In this document: positions 36,759-48,492 of the stretch, piece after piece
Layout: each line of letters begins with the position of its first letter
Numbering within the stretch: position 1 is the stretch's first letter
DNA from: Hymenochaete sp. R1
Lineage: Eukaryota; Basidiomycota; Agaricomycetes; Hymenochaetales; Hymenochaetaceae
Assembly (NCBI GenBank): GCA_019400425.1
Contig: JAFREE010000014.1
Span: 62,001 to 126,000, forward strand
Direction of reading: 5' to 3'
Length of the DNA stretch: 64,000 nt
Notes under the pieces: generated by a model
Database searches by the model: none
Seen by the model: the letters and a program-made list of their open reading frames with translations, nothing else
What the model was told of the DNA's origin: nothing
Made by a program: the position numbers and the translations under genes

Positions 36759-37220
36759 ATGTTGGATGCAGCTGAGACCACTGCCGCACCGCATAATCGC
36801 TCAAACTCGCTGGACCAGAAGACGCTCGACAAGCTCGAGAACCAGATCGCGCATCGTCCCGAGAAGACCGAGCTCGTAGACAGAAACATACTCAAGGGTG
36901 CGCTTGATTGCACAGTCTGCTTTCTGCGATGATTCAGACTTCGTCTACCTATGGTATACAGATGACCGCGTTGCGCCTTCCCTTCAACATGCTCGCGATG
37001 AACTCGAAAAGTCTCGTCTTCAGGTGGGTCAGATCGTGGCCTCGACCTCGGTTCTGCGCTTATCACGTCGTTTTAGGACAAGATGGAACATGCCATTCAT
37101 GATAGACCATCACCGGATGACCTCGTGAAGAAGGGTATTCTTCAAGGTATGGGGGGTCCATCTATCCTTAGATTATCCTGACTGATTTATGCCATAGCTG
37201 ACGAAGTCCCTCCGGTCTGA
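36759..37220 (+). CDS. Small RPEL-repeat protein
   Basis: RPEL motifs bind G-actin in animals; in fungi short RPEL proteins are known but poorly studied. Four exons: from 36759 to 36897, then after the TACAG acceptor at 36961, then after TTTAG at 37078, and a short last exon ending in a TGA at 37218-37220. About 103 residues. Two RPEL motifs are clear: LENQIAHRPEKTELVDRNIL and MEHAIHDRPSPDDLVKKGIL, joined by LQHARDELEKSRLQ, a possible degenerate third. No other domain is present. A further upstream exon starting at the ATG near 36710 is possible but unsupported. Confidence 0.7.
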
Positions 37221-37408
37221 GCCATACATTTATCAAGAAAGGAGTTGTGTGGTTCTTTCATGCTGTACTTGTAGGAACAATGCGGTTTTCGATGTAATTC
37301 TAGACAACCATGAGCTATCAAAGAATGATCAAGGAAAGAATGTAAAGCGTCTCACATAATTAGGTATCATAACGTACCAGGACGAAACAAATATCAGAGT
37401 GCCTTCAA

Positions 37409-38098
37409 TCAATCCCCATCCTTATTCCGCCGAACTTTCTCCCTCATCTCCCTCGCAGCTCTTTTCGCGCCCTCTCCACCAACCCATCCTCTCCTTCCCA
37501 ACCATCCAACTAACTTTGGAGTAAACGCCGCCGTCAACCCGACCCTCACAGGCAAAAACAGGGTCTTGTGCACCGTGTACGCCAATACGATCATCGCATA
37601 TAGGCTCTCGTTCCCACTTTGCGGTGGGCGCGTCTCGAGGTCTTGATGGCCGGGCTCCGGTGGAACGGAGTGCAGGACCCCAGCAATGCGCTCCTTTAGT
37701 GCGTCGGTGACGCGCGACACGTGCTCGGCGCCGATAACGTTGATAGCGGCGAATGCAACGGTGAAGTCAAGGGTGGAGAGAACGATGTAGACGCCGAGGG
37801 CGTACCAGCCGTACGTCTTGATGAGATGTTTGAGTTTTTGGGAGAGGGTCGCGTCGGGACCCGGACCCGGACTTGGGCCATTTGGGTCAGAGGGAGAGGC
37901 AGGTGAAGAAGGAGAAGACGATCTTAGAGGTGATGATGGAGTCGTGTACGGGCGAAGAGGGTTTGAGAATAAGGACCATGAAGAGCGCTGTGTTGCGGAA
38001 AATACTCCAAGTCTTGAAGTGAGAGGAAGGATGGGACGAGAAATGAGAGATGCTCTCGGAGTCAACAACCGCAGCTTTGGGAAAGGTATCCGAGGCAT
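37409..38098 (-). CDS. DUF1279 (FAM210/Nat2-like) mitochondrial membrane protein
   Basis: A single exon, 229 residues. The N terminus is basic and Ser/Arg-rich (MPRIPFPKLRLLTPRASL), a likely mitochondrial presequence, followed by a Ser/Pro/Gly-rich linker. The DUF1279 core starts at LKHLIKTYGWYALGVYIVLSTLDFTVAF (about 88-115), with the conserved YG..AL and a membrane helix. It continues through a second hydrophobic segment, LYAMIVLAYTVHKTLFLPVRVGLTAAFTPKLV. The tail is basic. FAM210A/B in animals are mitochondrial; the molecular role in fungi is not settled. Confidence 0.8.
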   Translation of the reverse strand: MPRIPFPKLRLLTPRASLISRPILPLTSRLGVFSATQRSSWSLFSNPLRPYTTPSSPLRSSSPSSPASPSDPNGPSPGPGPDATLSQKLKHLIKTYGWYALGVYIVLSTLDFTVAFAAINVIGAEHVSRVTDALKERIAGVLHSVPPEPGHQDLETRPPQSGNESLYAMIVLAYTVHKTLFLPVRVGLTAAFTPKLVGWLGRRGWVGGEGAKRAAREMREKVRRNKDGD

Positions 38099-38376
38099 TT
38101 ATTCAGGACGTTGCAGCTGCAGAGCAATATGTCTCTGCCTTTTGTTAGAAGAAAAGGGAAGAAAGCAGAGTGTTACGTGGAGGTGATGGAGACTGTCAGT
38201 CACTGGCTGCGAAAGAGTTGCTGAGCTATCGTTGACTGACGGCAGAAAGTACGAAATGCATCGGCAGAATGGGTGTTTGTCACATACGTGACTAAAAATG
38301 TAACATATGCACGTGATCTAGCTTATACCGTTTTTGGACATCGAGATATGCACTACAAATTTGCTGAACTCTAGAT

Positions 38377-39752
38377 CTATGTCTTTACGGCCAATTCACG
38401 CTTGAGCTCCTCCACTTGCTTCAAAGACGCCAGCACAAAGTCATACTTCCAAACCCACACCCTTCCCGCTCCTTTCTGGACCTCATCGACATTGAATCCC
38501 ATCGCCGCCCATTCCTTCGGGTCCTTTTCCTCAACCAGCTCCGTCACCAATGACTTCTTTGTCGCAAAAACAGGATCGGTGCCGAGGAAGGGTGAGAAGG
38601 AGGGATAGAGTGCCGTGGTCAAGCTATTAGGTAAACACTTCTGAGCATAATGGTCGTTTCAGCCCAATATGAGAGAAAACGTACTCGTCGAATCCTGGCG
38701 CGTTCAAAGTGAAATGGATATGGGAAGAGCGGTGTGGATGTCTGCCCAAAGCATGGAGTACCTCGCCGATTGGACCATCATCAGGCTGACAACAGAATAT
38801 GTCAAAATAACAGTCATCCTGGAACGCAACTCGACGTACGATGGGATAAGCCGTGGGCAGGATGCCTCTGTAAGAGAAATTCCCATTGGATTCAGCGATA
38901 ATAGTTGCACGGTCGTTAACCTCGGGCCGTCCTTCGTACTGCACGTCGTACTTTCCGTCACCATCCGCTTGCCACTACATCAGAGGTCAACAAAGCGCGC
39001 GCAGGGTCGGTGGACGGATAAAAGCATCACGTACGACGTCGGCCTTTACTCCAGCTATCCCCTTTCCCTCCGTATCTTTCACAGTTGCAGAGAAGTAGAG
39101 CGATTCGCCAACTGTGCTGTCTGACGCTAACGTTGACCCAGAAGGCAATTCAGGTGCATCATTCGTGAAGAATGGACCTGGCTCGCAGCTTTCCGTACAC
39201 CCCTATAACCATCATTTTATGACATTTGTTTGCATGAAACAATGCTAAAGGATGTATATCAGCTTGCAAAGGCTCACCGCTGGTTTAGGATGGTTAAGCT
39301 CGTCGATTAAGGCACTCATTCCAAGGCAGTCGCTCAGAAGGACGAACTCGTTTTTAAAATCGGTGCTCTCCTTTCCGGCACGGGTGAGGTAGTCAATTGC
39401 AATAGACCATTCCTACACCGATCATCCACAAAGTAACAGAAACGTTAGCTCATTCATTCAAACAGCTGTTCTCAAGCAGAGGCAATGCTGGAATGGAACC
39501 TACCTTATGACTGGGCTTCACCTCCCTTGCAAACGCATGCAAATGGTTCACGAGGCTTGTATATAGTTCAAGTGTCCGCGGATCCTTGCATAGCTGTGCA
39601 TGCAACCCGTCGACATGCTCCGTGATCGTATAGTCCGTCCCCTCGCGAAAATCGCGATCGAGAGGGAGGTCTGTTGGGATTTCGTGTTCAAGCTGGGCCC
39701 GAATGGCTTTCCCGACGTATAGCGGATCTTTCATCTTTTGGACTGTGGACAT
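38377..39752 (-). CDS. Intradiol ring-cleavage dioxygenase (catechol/hydroxyquinol 1,2-dioxygenase type)
   Basis: A non-haem Fe(III) enzyme that opens catechol or hydroxyquinol between its two hydroxyls, a step in aromatic breakdown (for example of lignin fragments). Six exons; the first two are 39504-39752 and 39278-39412. The N-terminal catechol-dioxygenase helical domain has EWSIAIDYLTRAGKESTDFKNEFVLLSDCLG. The catalytic beta-core holds the four iron ligands: Tyr in GDGKYDVQ, Tyr in LPTAYPIPDDGPIGE, and two His in RSSHIHFTL. The usual RPAH is RSSH here, a mild change that keeps both histidines. No signal peptide, so cytosolic. Hydroxyquinol as substrate is the likelier guess for a basidiomycete, but sequence alone does not decide. 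Confidence 0.9.
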
Positions 39753-40545
39753 GGCTGTGCCGGGTGTGTGAAGTGCAGATGTGAAGAGGGAAGTGTAGGG
39801 GATGCTTTGTGCTGAGGGCCGATTGTTGACGTGGGTCGTAATATCAGAGAATATGCGGTGGGGGTAAATTCTGAAAGGATTTGAGTGAGAACGAAAGCAA
39901 GGGCGTGAGCGTAGATAAGTGCGGCCCCGTCATTTCTCTCGTACTTTTATAACTCCTTCCTCTACTACTCTAATCTCACCACAACAGTGGCCTAATCGGC
40001 AAGGAGTCGTAGGTAGGTCACGATGTGGGAGCCCCTGGCTCGTCCCCGGCTCAACCGTTCATGCGCACACCCGAGCGTCGGAAGGAAATCCCTGATGATT
40101 GCTGACAATCCGGACGATGGTGAGAGGATAGGACCAAAGCGGCGCGTGTATGCGAATGTGTCTGGACGCAAGTTGCAGGATCTTCCCGGGAGGCAAAAAG
40201 TAGCGGTTGTACGGTGGGCTTGCGGATCCCACGGGATACATAGAAGATGGGAGTCAGTGATTTGACTCCTGAAGGACAGGCATCGCATGGGAGTAAAGAA
40301 ACAAAGACGGTCTCCTAAACACATTACGCATGAATAACTAAAGTGGTAATAATTCGGAGTCCGAGACGAAAAGACAGGTGGTCGCAGAATGTTGGAGGCT
40401 CGAAACACACACACAAAGAAAAGTGGAAGCAGAGCTGAAAGCGGAGGCAATGGGTACAAACACAAGTTTGGGAGAAGATATTGTCCGTGTAAAAGCACAG
40501 AAACGTGTTGAATATGGAAACAAATTCGTTTGTTTTATTTACTTT
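39753..40545. other. Intergenic upstream of the dioxygenase gene
   Basis: The first part should be the dioxygenase promoter; the right part is the 3' flank of the next minus-strand gene. Open frames up to 168 codons on the minus strand (39992-40498) show no motif, and their composition suggests chance. Confidence 0.4.
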
Positions 40546-41878
40546 TCACTCGAATGGGTTCGTTCTTCCGCCCTGATGATAAAATTTGCGCGGTCAGAAT
40601 CTCGCTGGTACGTCAGAGCGCAAATGAGAATAAATCACCTGGTTGTCTCGGTCCGATTCCCTGCATCCGCAAATCCAATCTGTCCACCACCTATGTTCCT
40701 TTTCATCTTCGATATCCTGTACCGAAGACCCAGACCTTTGCCTCTCGCCAGTATCCCTTGACGACGGACCAGGTACGCGTTTCGGTGGACTGGACACAAG
40801 CGCTGCATTCGACAACCTTGGAGGCGGCGTCTTGGGAGGTGGGATATCAAGAGGTCTCGGAGGAGGAGGAGGGGTAAGCGGGTGTGTCTGGGATTCCGAC
40901 CGTGCCTGCAAAGTCGGCCTTGTATTCAATGGGTCTTCGAACGGTGATACGCTCTGTTCTGACGCTGGTGCACGATCACTACTGTCGAGCATTGGAAAGG
41001 GAGGTGAGGATGGTCGCATCACTGCGCTTCCATCTTGTTCGCCCTGATTCCCGGACGCAGTACCATCAAATCCACGCAGCGGAGTTGCCGAATTCGGTGG
41101 CTCGAAGGGGTTTTCGACCATTGATGATGGAGCAGACAGAGAGGACGTAAGGGGCGACGCAGGCAATGAGCTCACGGATGCCGGGTGGGAGTTGCCTGGA
41201 GAAGGAGAGTAGTATGGGCTCTTGAGTCCACCACTGTAACCTGCATTGTTCATGTTGTCCAGTGGGAGTGCGTCCTCGGACGTCTGACGTAGTACGGTAT
41301 GACCCAGTGAGCGGGTGTGAGTTGTGGATGAGATGCTACCACCGGGTCTGCGGGATGACCATAGAATAGAAGCTCGTCGAGATACATCGCTAATGACGCT
41401 GGTTTGGCTGTCAGTGACCGCTGTCGACTGTCGAGCTGCTTTCCTGCGTTGGCGTTCGGCTTCTTCCCAACGTCGGAGATTCTGGAGACGACAAAGTTGG
41501 CCGATAAACCACTATTCAAAATAAATAAATCACAAGTGCACATACTTGTTGAATCCTTCTCGATTCCTCCTCCTCCTCCTTCAATGGAGGGTACGTCCCG
41601 TCGAGTGCAGGAGTCTGAACCCATTCGCTCTCCGCATCCCCGTCCAACGAAGCCACCCGCGCTTTTCCCTTCCCGTTCACACTACCACTTCCGCCCGAGA
41701 ACCGAACCGTCCTTTCGTCATCGTCATCGTCATCATTGGAGTCTACCCAGGGTGATGTACCTCCGAGGTCTTGTTCGACAGGGGAAGGTGGGAGAGACAG
41801 TTGAGGTTGAGGTTCAGTTTCGTGCCGGGAACTTGAGGGCTTGGCTAAGGCCATGAGTGAATGTGATGCCCAGGCCAC
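40546..41878 (-). CDS. Conserved disordered protein ending in a W/C motif and GGRTNPFE
   Basis: Function unknown. Exons: 41878 (or 41854) down to the CAA before GTATGT near 41547, then from AATCTCCGACG near 41483 down to the CAG before GTGATT near 40645, then a short last exon GGRTNPFE. An acidic run (SNDDDDDDE) and a charged segment QQNLRRWEEAERQRRKAAR sit near the first splice. A long Ser/Pro-rich part follows. The C terminus has HRWWTDWICGCRESDRDNQ plus GGRTNPFE, a short tail I recall seeing in other basidiomycete hypothetical proteins. The terminal block is the best candidate for a binding motif. The start is uncertain by eight codons. Confidence 0.65.
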
Positions 41879-42285
41879 CGATGCGGGAAGAACGACGATA
41901 CGACTGCTGGCTGGAAGTGAAAAGGAGTTGTGAAGGTCAAGAGCAGAGCAGTGAGTGGGTCAGGTCGGGACGCGTCCCAACCAAATGAGAATCAGAGTGG
42001 AGTTCGAGGGGTACCTTTTCGCACGGCCGGCTTTCGCATTTTTTTAACTACTCAGTTTCAAACGGTTCGACAACTCTACGTTCACTTCATTTATTAGGTT
42101 AACGACAGAAAATAATTGTCTATCGCGTATGCTAGAGGTATATGCTTGTAATGAAAAGAAAGAATAGAGAAAGCGAGTAAAACTGTCCAATGTCATGTAG
42201 TCCTGCCAGAAGGAAAGGGGAAAGACAAAATAAATGCAAGGTGAACGCAAGTACCAAAAGTGAGCCCAAACCGAGCTGATTCGTG
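41879..42285. other. Intergenic between two minus-strand genes
   Basis: Expected to hold the promoter of the disordered-protein gene and the 3' UTR of the Cys-rich membrane protein. A/T-rich at 42035-42200. No gene seen. Confidence 0.4.
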
Positions 42286-43527
42286 TTACAATGCTTGACC
42301 AGCATGACCTCGATGCCTCATATGCATCCCTTCATCCTCGCCATCACGAGCGAAACTGCTCTCGCTCTCGTCCTGCTCTGAGTCCTCCGCATACATCGTG
42401 TTCCGGAGCCCGCTCGTTCTAGACCCCGGATGCATGATAGGAGTACTTGAGTCGTCGACCGGTACCCCATCACGGCTGTAGACAGTGCTCCGTGAACTAT
42501 TCGTACCCATGTTGTGCATACCGGGCGGCAACGAGAGGATCGATGCTCGTGCGGTGTCACGCATTTGCATGATGTTCTGACGAAACGCATTCTTTATAAA
42601 TAGAGTCAGTCAGGAGTGGGAATTGACCATAAACGTGTGAGACACGAACTTGCTCTCTCCAGTATTGTAGACGTTTCTCACGCTCCTGCTCTCGCTGCTT
42701 TTGATGGAAGAAGAAAAGGGCGACGAGGGTACCGAGCATGCCACCGAAGATACCGATTCCAACGATTACATACACCCAGACCCCAACGTGTCTTGCGGCG
42801 TCGATTTCTTCGCCGCATTTTGAGTTTGACATACAGTTGAGCGACTTGCACTCTTTGTCGCCGTCGCAGGAGCCACCAATGTCTTTTTGGTTCATGCAGA
42901 CCAACTGTTGTGAATCACAGTAAAGACCTATTTTACAGTTCCCTCTGAAATTTAAAAAACAAAATTGTAAATACTCTTTCAAACTAGCGGGCTTTAACGT
43001 ACATACCTTGAGACAATGTCGATTGATTCCTGGTTGTTGGTTCCGTATACAATATAAGGCACATTCTCCACCTCGCATGTTTGCCCGAGAGTCACATTCG
43101 CCCACATGCATCGATAATTCAGACACACCGATCCATTAACGTTCATCCCAAATTTATTATCCGCAAGGTCCCGCCAGTTGTCTGGGGGAGCGCATTCGTC
43201 GTCTCGGTTCAGTTGACATAGGCTGCCGACGGGCAAGAGGTCTTGGCACGCGTCCATCTCGTCCGGACAGAACTGAGTTTCCTCACACAAAAGTGGGAGC
43301 TCGTCGTCGACACCATAGCTAAAGGGAAATATATCTCGTCTGCAGCCCTTGAAAGCGCATGTGCCATTTCCAGCGCAGTAGGTCTGTGCATCGCAGTCGT
43401 CAGTGAATTGGTATGAGCCTGCCTGAAGGCGGTTATTGCTCTGTGAGCATCTTTGACCAAAGAGGGTGTCTGCAAGAACAACGGAGAAGAATGAGGGTAG
43501 AATGGAAAAGAGCGTGTAGAGTCTCAT
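42286..43527 (-). CDS. Type I membrane protein with Cys-rich ectodomain
   Basis: Function unknown. Exons 43007-43527, 42650-42944 and 42286-42591 give 373 residues. The signal peptide (1-19) is MRLYTLFSILPSFFSVVLA. An ectodomain of about 220 residues holds more than 20 cysteines, in runs such as QRCSQSNN, DDCDAQTYCAGNGTC, LLCEETQFCPDEMDAC and GGSCDGDKECKSLNC, suggesting several small disulfide modules. One membrane helix (about 232-256, VYVIVGIGIFGGMLGTLVALFF) is followed by a charged juxtamembrane helix and a Ser-rich cytoplasmic tail. The architecture suggests a cell-surface receptor or wall-associated protein; I do not recognise the family by name. Confidence 0.8.
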
Positions 43528-43875
43528 CGTGTATTCTGTGAGGATATGAATGCGTGTGGGTCGGCGGAAGGCTGCGCAGCGGCAGCGAGAGAGACGGCAG
43601 CTCGGACTCACTCGGAGGTGCAAGGTGATGAAGCTTAAGGAAGGGAGAAGTTTCGACCCTATCGATCCGTTTTAGTACGCCGATCAATGCCGATCATGCC
43701 AGTTATTCGCCTGTCACCGTCTCGACTCTCGACTCGAGGGTGCTCTTGACTTGACTCTCATTTGACCCTAGGCCTCATATATATTCGCTCGTGCTCTCGC
43801 CTATTCGCTGAGGTTGTCTTCAATCAATACTAGTGCGCTCAGCATCAGAGCCAAGTGCCGTGTGCAGACCGAGGA
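43528..43875. other. Divergent intergenic region before MED25
   Basis: Bounded by two start codons facing away from each other, so it should act as promoter for both. A TATATA stretch lies near 43786. No gene seen. Confidence 0.4.
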
Positions 43876-46800
43876 ATGTCTGATGTCGCAGTCGGGATTA
43901 TATTTGACTCTTCAGCAGCGGTGTCCGCCCAATGGCAAACCATTATCATCAAATATATCGGCCCTTTACTGTCACGACTTCATGATGGCCGTGTAAATGC
44001 CCAGGTAGGCTCCTGCCGCAAACTAACAACAGGCAACGCTCTTATTGAAGCTTGTTTCAGTTCTATATGAGTATAACCACATATGCGACCTCAGACTATC
44101 AACCTTCCCCCATCCTCGCCAAACGCTATTTCAACTCCCCGCAGATTGTCTCTAGGGAACTACGTGACGAGCCTCAAAAGATTGGCATAGGTTGGACTGG
44201 GACAGGTGGCGCTCTTGGAATGGCAGCTCTTGAGGGATATGCAGCGTGTCTCGAGGTTTGCGCCCCGCGTGGATTTGTGACCGAAACCTCCTGACAGATA
44301 CTTCTTTTCCATTCTAGATGTTTGATTTACTACTGAAAACACACTTAAGCGCAAAAGATTCTTCTACAGATAGTAAAAGTGGATCCGATCACCCACCGCC
44401 TTTGTGTCATATTATACACGTCTGCGCAGGTGCGCCGGATGACGCGCACCGGCCTCTGTGGAACCAAAGCGCGTGCGTGGACGGGCTCAACTGGTCAAAT
44501 CTGCCTGAGGAACTTCGAAAAGTATGTCGCAAATACCCGCTCGCGCTGGAGAAAGGCTGACTCTTGTAGAGGAACATTAATTTGAACATGATACTTATCC
44601 GCCCAGATAAAATGTTGTCCGACTTGCATGCCTCAGTAAGCACTGGGTATTATGTGCACGCAGCTTGCTATTCATCATACTATAGACGATCGACGAGGCT
44701 CTCAAGCCTTGGTTTGAACCCGTTTCAGGGCACCGAATTTTATTAGGTTCCGAGGCAAGTTGGGTATCATTAACAAGTTGGTGTTTTTTCACGGGGATAA
44801 TACTCTTGAGTGCGACTGACAAGAATATAGATAAACGCTCAGGTGACTCCGCAGCGGCGGACAAACCTAGTGAAGCCAAACGTTCTCGTGTTTCGGTGCC
44901 GGTGCCAGCACCTCCATCAGGTGATCATGTTCTCAATGCAAATACCTCTATCTCAACGATAACAGCACCTCCATCGCAAGCTACAGCACCGAAACAGGAT
45001 GCTCCAAATCTTTCGTTCGACCTGAATGGAGGCTTGGTCAAAGTTATGGAAAAACTGCAAGTCTTAGGCCCCAGAATCAAGCAGAATAGCGAAAAGCTGC
45101 AAGCGCTCGCTCAGCAAGGTCTTCGTGCGGAAGCCGATGCGCTGAAGCAGCAGACAACATCTGACATGCAGACTTTCAATCAAATGAGACAGCTACAAGT
45201 TAAATTAATGAAATTCAAAGCTATCGCGGCGCAGAATAGTCAAAACCAGACTCCGAGTCAGAATGGAGCCCAGAATCTTGGGCCGCCGGGCGAAGGGCAG
45301 GGACAAGTCAAACACCAACAGCAGCCTAAACAACAAGTGCCTATCGAGTCTATTCCGACACCATCGAATATCCAGAACTTGCAGACGCAACAAGCCGCGC
45401 AGTTGCAACAGCTCATGCAACAAGCGCGAAGACAGACCGAACAGTTGAAGGCCAGCACGATGGGCGGGTCCGGTGCGAGTACTACCTTGCCTAATGCACC
45501 AAATAGCATACCTTTACCCCCGAACGTTGCGGCACAGATGCAAAAGCTTCAAATGAAGGAGGGGATACAGGGCCAAGCACGACTAACCGCTGGACTTGGC
45601 CAGCAACCGCAGTCGCAACCACAGCAAGCCAGCTTTGGGGGCACAGGTGCAGCCAGTGTGCAGCAGATTAACCACTCGCAACCCGCTGCAGGGCCAAGTG
45701 GCAAGTCCTTTTGGAAAGGCTCGCTCGTTTTCAAAACGCCAAATCCAGTCGAAGTGCAAGTGCAACTCGTGTGTACGGATAAGGATATGTAAGTCCAACA
45801 GTTATCAACTGCAACCAACGTTGTATCAACTAACGATTTATTGAAGCCAACCCGACACGTGGCCTTCAAAGCTCGAACTCGACTTCTCGCGGGAGCAAAC
45901 CTTTTCACTTCCTGCTGTGAAGGATTGGCTATCGATACATAAACCTGCGCTTTGCCGTGCTACACCTTACTCTCCACTGAGTCAAGATGCGCAAGCAAAT
46001 GAGAATCGATTCCGGGTGCTCATCAATATATTATGGGATCGAAAAGTCGTGCGTCCCATATCTGTCTTATTTCTTTGTCCTTCGTTAAATAGTAATGTAG
46101 TATGCTGTTGCGTCATGGCACAATCCAAGGATCGGTGCCGTTAAGCCAATGCTATGTCTATTCGCGGGAGGAGAGGGCAAAGCGGCTGCGGCCGTCTTTC
46201 CCGAAACCGGCATCCCAGAGCTTCCTCGACCTCCTCCCCAGCAATCCCAACCCCAAATGTCACCCCCACAACCTGGCCCTTCCCAGCTCCAACCACAGCA
46301 GTCAGCGCCCAACGCATCCAATTTCAATTACAATCTCCCAAACAATCTACCGAGTAACATAACCCCGGCTCAAATGCGAGCACTCGAGACATTGCGGAAC
46401 ATGCCACCTGAGCAGCGGAACTTATTCTTAGCGGAGCAAAGAATGAAAATGCGAGCCGCTCAGCAAGCGCAGGCAAACCAAAACTCGAATCCAAATTCAA
46501 ATACGAATCCCCATACAAGGCAGAATATGAATACAAATCCCAATATGCCGGGTCTTGCAAACGTGGGGACCTTCGGGGGTATGATGGGCTTGAACATGAG
46601 CAATATGAGCAATATGAACGCCACTACCAACCCGAATCCGAACTTCAACTCTAATTCCAACCCACCGGGAGGAAATCAAGGGAATTTCAACCCAAATCCG
46701 AATCTGAACAACATGAGCATGATTCCAAATCCAAACGGATTTCAAATGGGTGGCGTGGGCCAGCAGTGGCCAGTGACAATGAACCAAGGTCAGGAATCGA

Positions 46801-46931
46801 CACCAGTAATAAATATGAATTTTCCCCAAGGGTTGCAAGGAATGACCCCCGCTAACTTCGCCCAAGCCATGGCGGCAATGCAGAGGCAACAGCAACAGCA
46901 GAACGGGATGGGAGGGCAACAACCGTTTTGA
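43876..46931 (+). CDS. MED25: Mediator subunit 25-like protein (VWA and PTOV/ACID-like domains)
   Basis: MED25 is a Mediator tail subunit that binds transcription activators. First exons 43876-44004 and 44061-44255, then from 44318. The N-terminal von Willebrand A-like domain starts MSDVAVGIIFDSSAAVSAQWQ and includes GIGWTGTGGALGMAALEGYAA. After a Ser/Pro/Gln linker, helices with GGLVKVMEKLQVLGPRIKQNSEKLQALAQQ follow. Next is an ACID/PTOV-like beta domain (SFWKGSLVFKTPN ... WPSKL, then YAVASWHNPRIGAVKPMLC after a splice ending at 46094). The last 180 residues are Asn/Pro/Gln/Met-rich. An apparent intron at about 44753-44821 has a GC donor (GAG|GCAAGT); without splicing the frame stays open and adds 23 residues, so both forms are possible. 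Confidence 0.85.
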
Positions 46932-47346
46932 GGAGCTCAATCTTATTCTCATTTTTTGTCACTCTGGAAGTTGTTTCGGTATTCGTTTGTTTGCACTTCG
47001 ACTGCTTTCATTTGTACCTGTGTGTTTTTTTGCCTGTACCTATACTTTTCTATCATTATTCGCTCTGGGACAGTTCTTGGAATGACCTTTGGGATATCTC
47101 GATCCTCTATCCAGCGGATCTCGTATGCCATAATATTAATATACAAAGCAACAATTTGAATAAATGAGCATCAGATCGTGTCGTCCTTTCATCCTGTCCC
47201 ATTTACGTCGAACAACATGCCCATCGAACGAGGCTCCGTTCTCCGTTCCTCTATCTCCTTCCCTGCACGGCTTTGCTCTTAAAGCACCCCTTTCCTCTGC
47301 TTGAAGACTCTGGCAGCTTTGCCTCCCCGAGTAACCCCTTCTAAAA
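46932..47346. other. Intergenic between MED25 and the Smr gene
   Basis: T-rich 3' flank of MED25 followed by the promoter of the Smr-domain gene. No open frame with content. Confidence 0.4.
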
Positions 47347-48308
47347 ATGTCCTTTTTGAAGAAAATATATCACTTCATCAAGCAGAAGTTACACGAGCTT
47401 GAGAAGTCGGAGAAAGAGGATAATCAGGATTACCAGCAGGAAGCCCCTCATAAACCTCCAACACAACACCAACAACAGCACCAGCAACATCCACAGCACC
47501 AGCAATTTGAATTTGAAAGGCCCCAACAACAACAGGGGAAGCCCCACGTCAGTTCTTTTACTTATTTCCTATCCTTGACGGACTGTTAGCCTTTCCGCTC
47601 ATTTTCATACGAACCTCTAGCACTTCAATGACTATCTTGCACATGCACAAGATCCACACTATACTTCCCTCCGTTCCGATGCCGAAGCCGCGCATCAGGA
47701 GATGCGTTCCTTCTACGACGCCTCGCAGAAGGCATACACAAGCCACGATGGCGCCGAGGCAAAACGGCTCTCCGAGAAGGGTCATGAGGCCAAGGCGAGA
47801 CGGGACGCGCTGAATCGGAAAGCGGCGGATTGGATCTTTGAGAAGAATAATCAGGGAAGGGGTGTTGAAGAAGTAGATCTCCATGGACTGTGGTCAGACG
47901 AGGCCGTTCAGAAATGTGATGAATCTATTGTGAGGGCAAAAAGGAACGGATTGACAATATTAAGAGTTATCGTTGGTACGTTGCGCCTCTTTCGGGCGTC
48001 AGAACTTCAGAGTAGTGCTAATGATACGCATGCTTGATGTCAGGCAAAGGTTTGCACTCGAACGGCCAGAAGGCGGTTTTGAAGCCAAAGATTGAGGATC
48101 TCATGAAGAAGTGCGTGTTGGGTCCGTTCTTTGTTGTCATGTCGCTTATCTGCATTCCTTCAGGCAAAATCTAGCGGCTGAAATAGACCCAGACAACGCA
48201 GGTGTGCTTCTTGTCCGCCTTGACGGAAAGACAACTTCTGGGCGTGGGTTGAACCCAGAGGAAATCAGCGGGCGGTTGGGTGACAACAAGGACTGTATCA
48301 TCATGTGA
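47347..48308 (+). CDS. Smr-domain protein with DUF1771
   Basis: Smr domains are found in MutS2 C termini and in eukaryotic proteins that cleave or bind nucleic acid; relatives of this size (Cue2/N4BP2-type Smr) act in RNA quality control. The first exon ends at CAC (47547) and the second starts at CACTTCAATG after CTCTAG (47616-47618), giving HFNDYLAHAQDPHYTSLRSD. An N-terminal Gln/His-rich stretch precedes the DUF1771 helical block (YTSLRSDAEAAHQEMRSFYDASQKAY ... EKGHEAKARRDALNRKA). The Smr core has VDLHGLWSDEAV, then GKGLHSNGQ after a splice, and ends RLGDNKDCIIM. The key DxH (DLH) and GxGxHS-type motifs are present. Confidence 0.88.
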
Positions 48309-48492
48309 AAAATGGTCATTGGACGAATATCTTGGATTAATTCGAGTGTATCTGTGCTTCATTCATTTTCCATTACATGTAAGTAGAGGAATTGTAGAGT
48401 TCGTTATAATGTAAAGCAGGCGAGAAGAAGTGTCGGAAATGCGCGTGAGACAAACAGAATTGTTGCTCCCAGGCTCTTTCTTTCTAGCCCTC

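Noticed and set aside
39985..40050. D-arm-like stretch GGCCTAATCGGCAAGG
   Set aside because: No T arm with GTTC and no acceptor stem at the required spacing.
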